A stretch of DNA of 64,000 bases, from positions 1-64,000 of the forward strand of contig NZ_BJXX01000069.1 in assembly GCF_007991215.1 (NCBI RefSeq), in the 5' to 3' direction. Position numbers and translations under genes: made by a program. The notes under the pieces were generated by a model, which worked only from the letters and a program-made list of their open reading frames with translations, was not told where the DNA came from and did not search any database. This document shows positions 1 to 9,229 of this stretch, one piece after another; the stretch's first letter is position 1; every line of letters begins with the position of its first letter. Origin of the DNA: Aneurinibacillus danicus. GTDB taxonomy: Bacteria; Bacillota; Bacilli; Aneurinibacillales; Aneurinibacillaceae.

Positions 1-58
1 ATGATTTTCATGTCGGGGTTGCGGCTGAGACGCCATGGTGGTTTTCACAGAAATAATG
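1..58 (-). repeat. Dispersed ~200-bp repeat, copy A (truncated by window start)
   Basis: Read on the minus strand, this is the left end of the repeat seen whole near 46.2, 55.5 and 56.1 kb. It shares the CCATGGCGTCTCAGCCGC block and the following CCCC-GACATGAAAATCAT hairpin arm. The outer edge on this strand is TTTCTGTGAAAACCACC, the best preserved left terminus in the window, and it is the inverse of the right termini of the other copies. The rest of the copy lies before position 1. Its left end points toward cheR. Confidence 0.75.
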
Positions 59-131
59 AAGGAAAAAAAGCGCAGGTCGCGAATACTATCCTAGTAATGT
101 TTGTGAGGAGTAGAAGGGGATAGATAGGACA

Positions 132-908
132 ATGGAAGACAGAGACTTTTTGCAGTTTATTGATAAAGTAAAACGCAAGACCGGTATCGATCTTGCACTG
201 TATAAGGAAGCTCAGATGAAACGCAGACTAACCTCGCTGCGCGTAAAGAGAGGATACCATACATTCGAGAGCTTTTTTGAAGCGATGACGAAGAATCAGG
301 AACTGTTTGACGAGTTTCTGGATCGCATGACGATAAACGTATCGGAGTTTTTCCGCAACCCGAGCCGCTGGGAAGTGCTCGAGAAGAAGATTTTGCCGCG
401 TTTGCTGCAAGAAAAGAGCAAGATCAAATGCTGGAGCGCCGCTTGCTCGACGGGTGAAGAGCCGTATTCGCTGGCGATGCTTCTCTCTCGTTTTATACCG
501 CTGCACGAAGTGGACATCACCGCAACGGACATTGATGAAGGCGCAATTGCCAGGGCCAAGCGCGGCATCTACACTGAACGTTTACTGCAGGATGTGCCGA
601 AAGATTTGGTTGCCAAATATTTTAAAAAAGACGGTATTATGTACAGCATTTCGGATGATATCAAGCGCTTAATTAAATTTAAGCGTCACAATATGCTCGC
701 CGACCCGTTTGATCAAAACTATGATTTAATTATTTGCCGTAACGTGATGATTTATTTTACAGAAGAGGCAAAGCATAATTTGTATCATAAGTTTGCCGCC
801 TCTTTGCGTACCGGCGGCGTACTATTCGTCGGAAGTACAGAGCAAATCTTTCAGCCTCAGCAGTACGGATTTGAGCCGGAAGATACCTTTTTTTATCGCA
901 AAATGTAG
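132..908 (+). CDS. cheR: Chemotaxis protein methyltransferase CheR
   Basis: This 258-residue protein is a CheR-type S-adenosylmethionine-dependent methyltransferase, which methylates glutamates of chemoreceptors in the cytoplasm. The N-terminal helical domain (about residues 1-75) contains the R-R-L-x-x-L segment typical of CheR. The catalytic domain has the SAM-binding WSAACSTGEEPYS motif near residue 100, an ATDID segment and CRNVMIYF near 200, all CheR hallmarks. It sits directly before aroC, as in B. subtilis. A strong intrinsic terminator follows, so it is not part of the aro transcript except by read-through. A purine-rich AAGGGGAT lies upstream of the ATG. The call is secure. Confidence 0.95.
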   Translation: MEDRDFLQFIDKVKRKTGIDLALYKEAQMKRRLTSLRVKRGYHTFESFFEAMTKNQELFDEFLDRMTINVSEFFRNPSRWEVLEKKILPRLLQEKSKIKCWSAACSTGEEPYSLAMLLSRFIPLHEVDITATDIDEGAIARAKRGIYTERLLQDVPKDLVAKYFKKDGIMYSISDDIKRLIKFKRHNMLADPFDQNYDLIICRNVMIYFTEEAKHNLYHKFAASLRTGGVLFVGSTEQIFQPQQYGFEPEDTFFYRKM

Positions 909-927
909 CTTCTGAATGAAAAATACA

Positions 928-965
928 CGCCGCGCGTGTTCCGGTATGGCGAGCGCGGCGTTTTT
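928..965 (+). terminator. Intrinsic terminator after cheR
   Basis: CGCCGCGC (928-935) pairs with GCGCGGCG (953-960) around a 17-nt loop and is followed by five T residues. It ends the cheR transcript before the aro promoter. Confidence 0.85.
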
Positions 966-973
966 GCTGAATT

Positions 974-1002
974 TTGTCTAGGATTTTCCCGGCAGCTATA
1001 CT
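974..1002 (+). promoter_or_regulatory. Candidate sigma-A promoter for aroC supraoperon
   Basis: TTGTCT (974-979) and TATACT (997-1002) are separated by 17 nt, just after the cheR terminator. The transcript would carry a leader of about 140 nt containing a hairpin ACGCCGG (1083-1089)/CCGGCGT (1122-1128). No terminator is visible in that leader, so attenuation is not indicated. Confidence 0.6.
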
Positions 1003-1152
1003 ATAATAGCATGTAAAAAATAAAATGAGCCGCCGAGAGACCGGACGGCTGTGTTTTATACCAAAAGAAACAGACGCAGGAAACGCCGGCAATACAAAAA
1101 GCAGTACAGTATCGTTGTTTTCCGGCGTAAATTAAAAGGGTGGAGGAAGATT

Positions 1153-2313
1153 ATGCGCTATCTCACAGCAGGAGAGTCACATGGACCGCAATTAACGGCA
1201 ATTATCGAAGGAGTACCCAGCAACTTGCCTCTTTCCATTGAAAAAATTAATGAGCAGTTGCTGCGCCGCATGAAAGGTCATGGACGGGGCCGCCGCATGC
1301 AAATCGAGAAGGATCAGGTAAAGATTGTCGCCGGCGTACGTCACGGTAAGACCACGGGTGCCCCGATTTGCCTTGTGGTAGAAAACAAAGACTGGACGCA
1401 CTGGCAAACGATTATGAGTCCGGAGCCGGTGGATGAAGGGGAAGACAAACGCCGCGTCTCACGTCCGCGTCCGGGCCATGCGGATTTAAACGGTGCGCTA
1501 AAATACAACCAGCGCGACATGCGCAACATTCTGGAGCGTTCCAGCGCGCGGGAGACTGCAATTCGCGTAGCAGTTGGCGCAGTGGCGCGTCAATTATTAG
1601 AACAATTTGACATTACGGTCGCAGGTCATGTACTTCGCATCGGAGAGGTGCAAGCGAAACCTGTAGACGTAAGTCTGGAAGAAATGATTCGTATTACGGA
1701 AGAATCTCCGGTACGCTGTTTGGACGCTGACGCCGCGAAGAGAATGATGGACCTGATCGATAAGGCGAAAGCCGACGGCGATTCGCTTGGCGGCGTGGTA
1801 GAAGTGCGGGCAGAAGGTCTGCCGGTGGGGCTTGGCAGCCATGTGCAGTGGGACCGTAAGCTTGACGGCCGTCTTGCCCAGGCAATAATGAGCATTCAGG
1901 CATTCAAAGGCGTGGAGATTGGCATCGGATTTGAAGCGGCTGCCCGCCCCGGGTCGCAGGTGCATGATGAGATTATTCTTGATGAGCAGGGGAACTACTC
2001 TCGCAAAACGAATCGTGCCGGCGGATTGGAAGGTGGCATGACAACGGGAATGCCTGTTGTTGTACGTGGCGTCATGAAGCCGATCCCAACGCTGTATAAG
2101 CCGCTGAATAGCATTGACATTGATACGAAGGAGCCATTCGCCGCCAGCATCGAGCGTTCGGACAGCTGCGCCGTGCCGGCCGCCAGCGTCGTGGCGGAGG
2201 CAGTTGTGTGCTGGACACTGGCCGACGCGCTCTGTGAGAAATTCGCGGGCGATTCGCTGGAAGAAATGAAAGCCAACTATGATAAATACAACCGTCATGT
2301 AGAGGAGTTTTAA
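1153..2313 (+). CDS. aroC: Chorismate synthase
   Basis: Chorismate synthase (called aroF in B. subtilis) converts 5-enolpyruvylshikimate-3-phosphate to chorismate using reduced FMN, the last step of the shikimate pathway. The protein begins [12 protein letters not shown], with the family's AGESHG signature, and has the conserved SSARETA motif near residue 130. From the ATG at 1153 it is 386 residues, normal for the family. I reject the longer frame from 1051 because a good GGGTGGAGG ribosome site lies just before 1153 and homologues start with this motif. It is separated from aroB by 3 nt, so the two are likely co-translated. Confidence 0.95.
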   Translation: MRYLTAGESHGPQLTAIIEGVPSNLPLSIEKINEQLLRRMKGHGRGRRMQIEKDQVKIVAGVRHGKTTGAPICLVVENKDWTHWQTIMSPEPVDEGEDKRRVSRPRPGHADLNGALKYNQRDMRNILERSSARETAIRVAVGAVARQLLEQFDITVAGHVLRIGEVQAKPVDVSLEEMIRITEESPVRCLDADAAKRMMDLIDKAKADGDSLGGVVEVRAEGLPVGLGSHVQWDRKLDGRLAQAIMSIQAFKGVEIGIGFEAAARPGSQVHDEIILDEQGNYSRKTNRAGGLEGGMTTGMPVVVRGVMKPIPTLYKPLNSIDIDTKEPFAASIERSDSCAVPAASVVAEAVVCWTLADALCEKFAGDSLEEMKANYDKYNRHVEEF

Positions 2314-2316
2314 TCG

Positions 2317-3417
2317 ATGAAACAGTTGACGGTAGAGTTGGGGGAACGGTCATATCCAATCTGGATTGGACCTGGCGTAATCGAGCAACTGCCGCGTCTG
2401 CTCGAAGAAGCGGGCATCGACAGCGGCCGCAAGCTGTTCATCGTTACCGATGAGCATGTGGCTCCACTGTATTTGGACCAAACGAAGAGTCAACTGCAGG
2501 ATGCCGGTTATATGGTATACCATAGTGTAGTGGAAGCCGGAGAGAAGGCGAAAAGCCTGGCTGTCTACGAACGGGTAATGACCGAGGCGCTTGAAGCTGG
2601 ATTGGACCGCAAGTCGGCGTTTCTTGCCCTGGGCGGCGGCGTGGTTGGAGACCTGGCCGGATTTGCAGCGGCTACGTATATGCGCGGCGTAGCGTTCGTA
2701 CAGATTCCGACGACGTTGCTGGCCCATGACAGCAGCGTGGGCGGTAAAGTGGCGGTAAACCACCCGCTCGGCAAAAACATCATCGGTGCATTCCATCAAC
2801 CGCGTCTGGTCGCGTATGATACGGAATTTTTGAAAACACTGCCGCCGCGCGAAGTGGCTGCAGGATTTGCCGAAGTGATAAAGCACGGATTGATCTGGGA
2901 TGAGACATTCGTGACGTGGCTTGAGCAGAATGCAGAGGGTCTGCAGCGTTTTGAGCATGATCTGCTGCAGGAAGCGCTGCTTCGTGCCTGCAGTGTGAAG
3001 GTGGCTGTGGTCTCCGAAGATGAGAAAGAGCGGGGTCTTCGCGCGATCTTGAATTTGGGCCATACGTTCGGCCATGCGTTTGAGGCGCTGTGCGGCTATG
3101 AGACACTGAATCACGGCGAAGCGGTCTCCATCGGTATGGTTGCCGCTGCCATGCTCGCAGAGAGATTGGGCATCGCAAGCGGCATCAGCGCCCGTACACG
3201 GCATATTCTTGAGAAATATCGGCTTCCGGTTATGCTGCCGCACGCAATGAACGCAGATGAGATTATCGAAGCAATGCGGCGTGATAAAAAAGGAGAAGGC
3301 GGCAAGCTTGTATTTGTGCTGCCGACTGCAATTGGCAAAGTAGAGATTAGAAAAGATGTGGCAGAAGAGCCGGTGCGTGAAGTGCTTCGCGCACTGCAAG
3401 AAGGAGGGGAGTCGTAA
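2317..3417 (+). CDS. aroB: 3-dehydroquinate synthase
   Basis: AroB (366 residues) makes 3-dehydroquinate from DAHP, using NAD+ and a divalent metal. The NAD-binding region contains LGGGVVGDLAGF near residue 107 and the T-T-L-L-A-D-S-like segment TTLLAHDSSVGGK. The metal ligands are visible in the EVIKHG segment and in NLGHTFGHAFE. The gene lies between aroC and aroH, and its TAA stop overlaps the aroH start (TAATG), indicating translational coupling. The usual D in the TLLAQVDSSVG motif is read here as HDSSVG, a minor variation. The assignment is certain from both sequence and operon position. Confidence 0.95.
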   Translation: MKQLTVELGERSYPIWIGPGVIEQLPRLLEEAGIDSGRKLFIVTDEHVAPLYLDQTKSQLQDAGYMVYHSVVEAGEKAKSLAVYERVMTEALEAGLDRKSAFLALGGGVVGDLAGFAAATYMRGVAFVQIPTTLLAHDSSVGGKVAVNHPLGKNIIGAFHQPRLVAYDTEFLKTLPPREVAAGFAEVIKHGLIWDETFVTWLEQNAEGLQRFEHDLLQEALLRACSVKVAVVSEDEKERGLRAILNLGHTFGHAFEALCGYETLNHGEAVSIGMVAAAMLAERLGIASGISARTRHILEKYRLPVMLPHAMNADEIIEAMRRDKKGEGGKLVFVLPTAIGKVEIRKDVAEEPVREVLRALQEGGES

Positions 3418-3791
3418 TGGCAGTTCGTGGTATCCGCGGGGCGATTACCGTTACCGTAAACGAAGAGGCCGCTATTCTCGAAGCGACTGAAAAATTGATA
3501 CGTGCTATGGTGGAAGTCAATGGCGTGGACCCGGAAGACATAGCGAGCGTTATGATTACAGTAACACACGATTTGGATGCGGCGTTTCCGGCGCGTGGAG
3601 CACGCGCACTTCCGGGATTCGAGCTGGTTCCGCTTATGTGTTCGAACGAGATTCCGGTGCCGGGCAGTCTTGAAAAATGCATCCGGGTAATGATGCTTGT
3701 CAATACGGAGAAATCAAGCCGAGAAATCCGCCATGTATTTTTAGAAGGCGCGTCGGTTTTGCGCCCCGATTTAAATTCGCAGGTAAAGTAG
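3417..3791 (+). CDS. aroH: Chorismate mutase, AroH type
   Basis: This 124-residue protein is a monofunctional AroH-class chorismate mutase, which rearranges chorismate to prephenate for tyrosine and phenylalanine synthesis. It starts MAVRGIRGAITV; the active-site residues known for the B. subtilis enzyme occur at the same numbers, namely Arg7, Cys75, Glu78 and Arg90. The family forms trimers. Its start overlaps the aroB stop, and it is the last gene before the trp promoter, matching the B. subtilis supraoperon. There is no obvious terminator between it and the trp promoter, so aro transcripts probably continue into the trp leader. Confidence 0.95.
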   Translation: MAVRGIRGAITVTVNEEAAILEATEKLIRAMVEVNGVDPEDIASVMITVTHDLDAAFPARGARALPGFELVPLMCSNEIPVPGSLEKCIRVMMLVNTEKSSREIRHVFLEGASVLRPDLNSQVK

Positions 3792-3803
3792 AGGGCGGAA
3801 TGG

Positions 3804-3832
3804 TTGACAGCCGGATGAAAAGCCGCTATGCT
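3804..3832 (+). promoter_or_regulatory. trp operon promoter (sigma-A)
   Basis: TTGACA (3804-3809), a 17-nt spacer and TATGCT (3827-3832) form a near-consensus sigma-A promoter. It places the start site around 3839, a few bases before the first TRAP triplet. It lies inside the aro-trp supraoperon, as in B. subtilis. Confidence 0.85.
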
Positions 3833-3846
3833 GAGAATAACCAAGA

Positions 3847-3912
3847 TAGATTGAGTTAGAGTTGAGAGCAGAGAGAAGATTTGAGTCTGAGAAGAGCAGA
3901 GCCTGAGAAGAG
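3847..3912 (+). promoter_or_regulatory. TRAP-binding site in trp leader RNA (11 GAG/TAG triplets)
   Basis: Eleven non-overlapping G/T-A-G triplets start at 3847, 3853, 3859, 3864, 3871, 3883, 3889, 3894, 3899, 3905 and 3910. Spacing is mostly 2-4 nt, with an AAG at 3876 filling the one larger gap. This is the array bound by the 11-subunit, tryptophan-activated TRAP protein (MtrB) in Bacillus. The 3' part (3895-3904) can pair with 3961-3970 to form an antiterminator (one mismatch), which overlaps the 5' arm of the terminator that follows. TRAP binding would block that pairing and allow termination. The mtrB gene is not in the window; in B. subtilis it lies a short way upstream of cheR. Confidence 0.85.
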
Positions 3913-3954
3913 ACGAAGATCTGTTGATTAAGTATGTACGGAACAGACATTTCG

Positions 3955-3985
3955 AATCCAGGGCTGTGTTAACCCTGGATTTTTT
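3955..3985 (+). terminator. trp attenuator terminator
   Basis: AATCCAGGG (3955-3963) pairs with CCCTGGATT (3973-3981) around a 9-nt loop and runs into six T residues. It lies between the TRAP site and trpE, so it is the regulated terminator of the attenuator. Confidence 0.9.
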
Positions 3986-4034
3986 GCGTCCTCTTTAGGC
4001 CCTCTTCCCCGATGAGAGGAGAGGTACAACCAAT

Positions 4035-5555
4035 ATGTTTACCCCAACATTGGCGGAGGTGCGCGAGTTTGCCCGAAGCCACAATTTTATTCCCGTTTCT
4101 TATTCCCTTCTGGCCGATCAGGCTACTCCCATTCATTTGTATCAAAGTTTGCGCAGACCCGATTCGTTTTTGCTTGAAAGCGTAGAGGGGGCAAGCCGTC
4201 TCGGCCGCTATTCGTTTATTGGGCTTTCGCCGTTTCTTAAGTGCCGAACGGTCGAATCCGGTCTTGAGCTTTCCTATCGTTCGGGAGAGCGCGTACTTGT
4301 GGAAGGCAACCCGCTGGATGTGCTCCGCCGTCAGCTTGGACAATTCCGCAGTCCCAGCATAAAGGGCTTACCTCCGTTTACCGGCGGTGCGGTTGGACTG
4401 CTTGGGTATGAGACGGTGAGATTCATTGAAGAGCTTCCCCGGGCTGAGCATGATGAACTGCAACTTGATACGATGCATCTGCTGTTCGTGGACGAAGTTA
4501 TCGCATATGACCATGTGAAACAGGAAGTAAAAGTGATTGCCAATATGCAGGTACACGAGAATATGACGGACGAAGAGTTATCCGCGCTGTACGAGAAGGC
4601 GTGCGGCCGGATTCGCGAGCTGGTGCGTGAGATTGCCGAATCAGAGACACGGGCGTTTGCCCGCATCGACAACATTCCCATGGAAGGCAAGGAACTTACC
4701 GTAACAAGCAATATGACGAAAGAAGCGTATATGCATAAGGTGAACCGGGCTAAGGAATACATAGCAGCGGGGGATATTTTCCAGGTAGTGCTCTCCCAGC
4801 GGTTTGCCGTTGAATATACAGCGGATCCGCTGCTTGTCTACCGCATTCTTCGTCTAACCAATCCTTCGCCCTATATGTATTATTTCGAAATTGACGGTGT
4901 AACGGTCGCCGGAACGTCGCCTGAGTTGCTGGTTAAGGTCACTGACGGAGAAGCGGAAACGCGGCCGATTGCCGGAACGCGTCGCCGGGGTGCGGATGAG
5001 GCGGAAGACGCGGTGCTTGCGGCCGATCTGCTGTCCGACGAAAAAGAATGCGCCGAGCATTTGATGCTGCTCGATTTGGGGCGTAACGACATTGGGAGGG
5101 TTGCCCGTTTCGGAAGCGTGGAAGTGACGCAGCAAATGGAAATCGAATATTATTCGCGGGTGATGCACATGGTCTCGCATGTCCGCGGTACGCTGGCTGA
5201 AGGAAAAGAGCCGTTTGATGCGCTTACTTCCTGCTTCCCGGCTGGAACGTTATCCGGCTCACCGAAAATCCGGGCGATGGAGATTATCGCAGAGCTGGAA
5301 GGAGAGGCACGCGGTTTTTACGGAGGTGCCGTTGGTTATTTCAGTTTTGGCGGCAATCTGGATTCATGCATTGTCATTCGGACCATTGTATTCCGAAACG
5401 GAAAAGCGTACGTACAGGCGGGAGGCGGCATTGTGGCCGACTCTGTGCCGGAGGATGAATATGAAGAGTCAAGAAACAAGGCGCGGGCTATGCTGCACGC
5501 GTTGAGCTTAGCTGAGAAAATGGCGAGCGTAGAGGAGATGAGAACCTATGTTTAA
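4035..5555 (+). CDS. trpE: Anthranilate synthase component I
   Basis: TrpE (506 residues) uses chorismate and ammonia to make anthranilate; the glutaminase partner TrpG is not in this operon, as in B. subtilis, where it lies in the folate operon. The N-terminal half carries the L-L-E-S-type tryptophan feedback region (FLLESVEG near residue 46). The C-terminal chorismate-binding domain has AGDIFQVVLSQRF, PIAGTRRRG and FPAGTLSGSPK. A GAGGAGAGG ribosome site precedes the ATG. The coding end overlaps trpD by 8 nt. Expression should be set by the TRAP attenuator directly upstream. Confidence 0.96.
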   Translation: MFTPTLAEVREFARSHNFIPVSYSLLADQATPIHLYQSLRRPDSFLLESVEGASRLGRYSFIGLSPFLKCRTVESGLELSYRSGERVLVEGNPLDVLRRQLGQFRSPSIKGLPPFTGGAVGLLGYETVRFIEELPRAEHDELQLDTMHLLFVDEVIAYDHVKQEVKVIANMQVHENMTDEELSALYEKACGRIRELVREIAESETRAFARIDNIPMEGKELTVTSNMTKEAYMHKVNRAKEYIAAGDIFQVVLSQRFAVEYTADPLLVYRILRLTNPSPYMYYFEIDGVTVAGTSPELLVKVTDGEAETRPIAGTRRRGADEAEDAVLAADLLSDEKECAEHLMLLDLGRNDIGRVARFGSVEVTQQMEIEYYSRVMHMVSHVRGTLAEGKEPFDALTSCFPAGTLSGSPKIRAMEIIAELEGEARGFYGGAVGYFSFGGNLDSCIVIRTIVFRNGKAYVQAGGGIVADSVPEDEYEESRNKARAMLHALSLAEKMASVEEMRTYV

Positions 5556-6573
5556 ACAATTGCTCAGGCAAGTTGCAGAGGGAGAGTCGCTGACACGGGA
5601 AGAAGCGCGTAACGCAATGCGGCTGATTATGGAAGGCGAGGCACAGCCGATGCAGATTGCCGGATTTTTGACGGCACTGCGCATGAAAGGCGAGACGGTG
5701 GACGAAATCGTCGGGTTTGCGGAGACGATGCGCGAGAAAGCGGTCCGCCTGAATACGGATGGTGAAGGGTTGTTGGATACATGCGGTACGGGCGGTGACG
5801 GCGGCATTTCATTCAATATTTCTACGGCGGCAGCACTTGTTGCGGCGGCGGGCGGCGTCCGCGTCGCCAAGCACGGCAACCGGGCCGTATCAAGCAAGAG
5901 CGGCAGCGCGGATGTATTGGAAGCGCTCGGTGTGACCATTACGACGACTCCGGAAGCGGCAGAGCGCTGCCTCGAAGAGACGAATCTCTGCTTCCTGTTC
6001 GCCCCACAGTATCATCAGGCGATGAAGCATGCGGTCGAACCGCGCCGCCAGCTCGGCTTCCGTACCGTATTTAACCTGCTGGGTCCGCTTACCAATCCTG
6101 CCCGTGCCGATCGGCAATTGCTGGGCATTTATGATAGAAATCTCGGACTGAAGATAGCGGATGTGTTGAACGAGATGGGCGTCAAACGTGCGCTTGTCGT
6201 GGCCGGTGCGGACGGCTTGGACGAAATCAGTGTCAGCGAGCCGACATACATTGTGGAAGTGGATCATGGCGCAATTTCTTCGTATACGATCCATCCGGAA
6301 ATGTTCGGCCTGTCTTCCCACCCGCTGACTGACATAGCAGGCGGGGATGCGCGGGAAAATGCGGGAATTATCCGCCGTATACTGGACGGAGAGCCGGGCG
6401 CATACCGTGATGTTGTCGTATTGAATGCAGCCGCCGCGTTCTATCTGAGCGAACAGGTCGGCTCCATCGCGGAAGGTGTCCGTTTAGTAGAGGAACTGCT
6501 GGACACGGGACGGGCAAAGCACAAACTAGCGCAGCTGATTCAAGTAACGGGAGGTGTCAGTCATGCTTTCTAA
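5548..6573 (+). CDS. trpD: Anthranilate phosphoribosyltransferase
   Basis: TrpD (341 residues) transfers phosphoribose from PRPP to anthranilate. The glycine-rich PRPP-binding motif DTCGTGGDG occurs near residue 75, followed by NISTAAALVAAAGG and KHGNRAVSSKSGSADVLE, all typical of the family; GPLTNPA appears in the second half. It starts inside the last codons of trpE and its own end overlaps trpC, so translation along trpE-trpD-trpC is probably coupled. Length matches other family members and nothing is missing. Confidence 0.96.
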   Translation: MFKQLLRQVAEGESLTREEARNAMRLIMEGEAQPMQIAGFLTALRMKGETVDEIVGFAETMREKAVRLNTDGEGLLDTCGTGGDGGISFNISTAAALVAAAGGVRVAKHGNRAVSSKSGSADVLEALGVTITTTPEAAERCLEETNLCFLFAPQYHQAMKHAVEPRRQLGFRTVFNLLGPLTNPARADRQLLGIYDRNLGLKIADVLNEMGVKRALVVAGADGLDEISVSEPTYIVEVDHGAISSYTIHPEMFGLSSHPLTDIAGGDARENAGIIRRILDGEPGAYRDVVVLNAAAAFYLSEQVGSIAEGVRLVEELLDTGRAKHKLAQLIQVTGGVSHAF

Positions 6574-7375
6574 AATCGTAGAGCAGAAGCGTCGGGAAGT
6601 TGAGCAATTGTATGAACGCACTTCAATTGCGGATTTAGAAAAACAGATTGCAGACCTGCCTGCCTGTCTCTCGCTTAAGCAGAGATTTTTGCAGAGGAGG
6701 CGCAAAGTCGGCGTCATTGCCGAGGTAAAAAAAGCATCGCCGTCACGCGGATTGATTCGGGAGCCATTCGATCCGCTTGCCATTGCGCATGCATATGAAG
6801 AGGCCGGTGCGGAAGGGATATCCGTGCTGACGGACGAGGTGTTCTTCCAGGGCAGTCTGGACTTTTTGCGGCAGATTAAACAGACGCTTACGAAGCCGAT
6901 TCCGCTTCTGCGCAAAGATTTCATGATTGATCCGCTGCAGCTATATGAAGCACGGGCGTATGGGGCGGACGTCGTCTTGCTCATCGCAGCTATCCTTGAC
7001 CGCGAACAGCTGTACACACTGGCGAATGAAGCGCGCTCGCTTGGATTGGAAACGCTGGTAGAAGTGCACACGGCGGAAGAATTGGATACGGTATTGGATA
7101 CAATTGAACCCGACCTGCTGGGCATTAATAACCGGGATTTAAAAACTTTTCAGACCTCTCTTGCCACGACGTTCACTCTGTTGGAACAGCTTCCGGATTC
7201 GTTTGTTACGATCAGCGAAAGCGGTATTCATTCACCAGAGCAAATCGCACAGTTGGCCGAAGCGAACATCGACGGCGTGCTGGTGGGTGAGCACTTTATG
7301 CGCCAGGCAGAAATCGAGAGTGCCGTATACGATTTGGTAGGGCCGATACGCAGTACGGAGGAGGCACGTTCATGA
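6563..7375 (+). CDS. trpC: Indole-3-glycerol phosphate synthase
   Basis: This TIM-barrel enzyme closes the ring of CdRP to give indole-3-glycerol phosphate. Visible motifs are IAEVKKASPSRG (catalytic lysine region), LRKDFMIDPLQLYEAR, LGINNRDLKTF and SESGIHSPEQI. I place the start at the ATG at 6563, six bases after GGGAGGTG (6549-6556), rather than the GTG at 6554 that lies within that ribosome site. This gives 270 residues and an 11-nt overlap with trpD. Its stop overlaps the trpF start in ATGA. Confidence 0.93.
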   Translation: MLSKIVEQKRREVEQLYERTSIADLEKQIADLPACLSLKQRFLQRRRKVGVIAEVKKASPSRGLIREPFDPLAIAHAYEEAGAEGISVLTDEVFFQGSLDFLRQIKQTLTKPIPLLRKDFMIDPLQLYEARAYGADVVLLIAAILDREQLYTLANEARSLGLETLVEVHTAEELDTVLDTIEPDLLGINNRDLKTFQTSLATTFTLLEQLPDSFVTISESGIHSPEQIAQLAEANIDGVLVGEHFMRQAEIESAVYDLVGPIRSTEEARS

Positions 7376-8046
7376 AGCCGCTGCTGAAAATTTGCGGCAT
7401 TACCGATACGGAAACGCTGGTGGAGATGAACGCTGAAGAACTCATGGCCGACCAGCTCGGTTTTGTATTTGCCGAAAGCCGACGACAGATCGAGCCGGAG
7501 CAATGGAAGCGCCTTTCCTATCTTATACCGGATAAGGTAAAAGCGGCAGGTGTATTCGTAAATCCCTCCCTTAAAGACATTGAGGCAGTATTTGAGGCGG
7601 CTCCACTCCATATCGTACAGCTGCACGGCGAAGAAACGCCTGCGTTTTGTGAACAGGTACGCAATCGGTTCGGCTGTGCGGTGACCAAAACGTTCAGCAT
7701 TCGGGAGAACGAGACGGACCGGCCGCAAGCGGAGCTTTCCGCCTACGTCGGAAGCATGGACTATATGCTGTTGGATACGGCGGTGGGAGACAGATACGGC
7801 GGTACCGGAAAAACATTTGACTGGAAGCGGATTGCCCCATACCTTGCATGGAGCCGTACACACGGCATTCCGCTGCTGGTGGCAGGAGGAATTGGTGCGG
7901 ACAATATGCTTGATTTACTAGAACGACATCGCCCGGATGGTATCGATATTTCAAGCGGCGTAGAAACAAACGGACGCAAAGATATCGAGAAAATACGAAG
8001 AATTATCGAGAGGATGAGAGAGTATGAGCAGAGCGCAGTTGAGTAA
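7372..8046 (+). CDS. trpF: Phosphoribosylanthranilate isomerase
   Basis: TrpF (224 residues) isomerises phosphoribosylanthranilate to CdRP. The N-terminal LKICGIT motif contains the catalytic cysteine, [11 protein letters not shown] corresponds to the phosphate-proximal GF-x-x-x-SR segment, VQLHGEE follows, and the C-terminal [12 protein letters not shown] is diagnostic. The catalytic aspartate lies in [20 protein letters not shown]. It overlaps trpC by 4 nt and trpB by 23 nt, the usual tight packing of this operon. Confidence 0.95.
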   Translation: MKPLLKICGITDTETLVEMNAEELMADQLGFVFAESRRQIEPEQWKRLSYLIPDKVKAAGVFVNPSLKDIEAVFEAAPLHIVQLHGEETPAFCEQVRNRFGCAVTKTFSIRENETDRPQAELSAYVGSMDYMLLDTAVGDRYGGTGKTFDWKRIAPYLAWSRTHGIPLLVAGGIGADNMLDLLERHRPDGIDISSGVETNGRKDIEKIRRIIERMREYEQSAVE

Positions 8047-9229
8047 GCAGAGCAAAGGAAGATTCGGATCGTTTGGTGGCAGGTATGTGCCGGAAACGCT
8101 GGTGAATGCCCTGGATGAACTGGAGGCAGCGTATGAAGATGCGCTGCAGGACAGGGCGTTTCAAGAGGAGTTAGCCGATTTGCTGCGGCAGTATTCCGGA
8201 CGCCCCACCCCGCTGTATTTTGCGGAGCGGTTGACGGAGAAGCTGGGCGGCGCTCGCATTTATTTAAAGCGGGAGGACTTGAATCATACCGGCGCCCATA
8301 AAATCAACAATGCGCTGGCTCAAGGGCTGCTGGCAAAACGCATGGGCAAAAAAGAAATCATTGCCGAAACCGGCGCAGGCCAGCACGGCGTGGCGGCGGC
8401 AACCGTTGCCGCACGCCTGGGGCTCAAGTGTAAAGTGTTTATGGGTGAAGAAGATATGAAACGCCAGAAGCTCAACGTATTTCGGATGGAACTGCTGGGG
8501 GCGGAGGTCGTTCCGGTGTATTCGGGTACGCGTACATTGAAAGACGCGACCAGCGAAGCGATCCGTTTCTGGGTAAGCAAAGTGGATACGACGTTTTATA
8601 TGATCGGATCTGTAGTCGGGCCGCACCCGTATCCCAAAATGGTCCGTGATTTTCAGCGCATTATCGGCGATGAGGCGCGGGCGCAAATTCTCGAATTTGA
8701 GAATCGTCTGCCGGACTATGTCGTGGCGTGCGTAGGCGGCGGCAGCAACGCAATGGGCATTTTCTATCCGTTCCTTCAGGATACGACCGTTTCGCTTATC
8801 GGCGTAGAAGCGGCGGGACACGGCATAGATACGGACAAACATGCGGCTACCATTACGAAAGGCAGCCAAGGTGTTATTCATGGAACAATGACGTATTTGT
8901 TGCAGGATGAGTTCGGACAGATTATCGAACCACATTCCGTCTCAGCCGGTCTAGACTACCCGGGTGTAGGACCGGAGCATGCGTATCTGCATGACAGCGG
9001 TCGTGCCACCTATCACGCAATAACGGATGAGGAAGCGTTGGACGCGCTGCGTCTGCTCTGCCGCGAAGAGGGAATTATTCCCGCATTGGAAAGTGCACAC
9101 GCAATTGCCGAGACGATTAAGCTTGCACCGACGCTCACATCGGACGATATTATCGTCGTCTGCCTGTCCGGCCGTGGCGATAAGGATGTAACGCAGATTT
9201 ACGAACGGGAAGGGGAGAAGCAGGCATGA
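8024..9229 (+). CDS. trpB: Tryptophan synthase beta chain
   Basis: TrpB (401 residues) condenses indole with serine using PLP. The cofactor lysine is Lys93 in [11 protein letters not shown], and the phosphate-binding [10 protein letters not shown] loop lies near residue 235. [23 protein letters not shown] and the C-terminal [10 protein letters not shown] are all canonical for the TrpB1 type that partners with TrpA. It starts inside the end of trpF and shares an ATGA overlap with trpA, consistent with the alpha2-beta2 complex being made stoichiometrically. Confidence 0.97.
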   Translation: MSRAQLSKQSKGRFGSFGGRYVPETLVNALDELEAAYEDALQDRAFQEELADLLRQYSGRPTPLYFAERLTEKLGGARIYLKREDLNHTGAHKINNALAQGLLAKRMGKKEIIAETGAGQHGVAAATVAARLGLKCKVFMGEEDMKRQKLNVFRMELLGAEVVPVYSGTRTLKDATSEAIRFWVSKVDTTFYMIGSVVGPHPYPKMVRDFQRIIGDEARAQILEFENRLPDYVVACVGGGSNAMGIFYPFLQDTTVSLIGVEAAGHGIDTDKHAATITKGSQGVIHGTMTYLLQDEFGQIIEPHSVSAGLDYPGVGPEHAYLHDSGRATYHAITDEEALDALRLLCREEGIIPALESAHAIAETIKLAPTLTSDDIIVVCLSGRGDKDVTQIYEREGEKQA

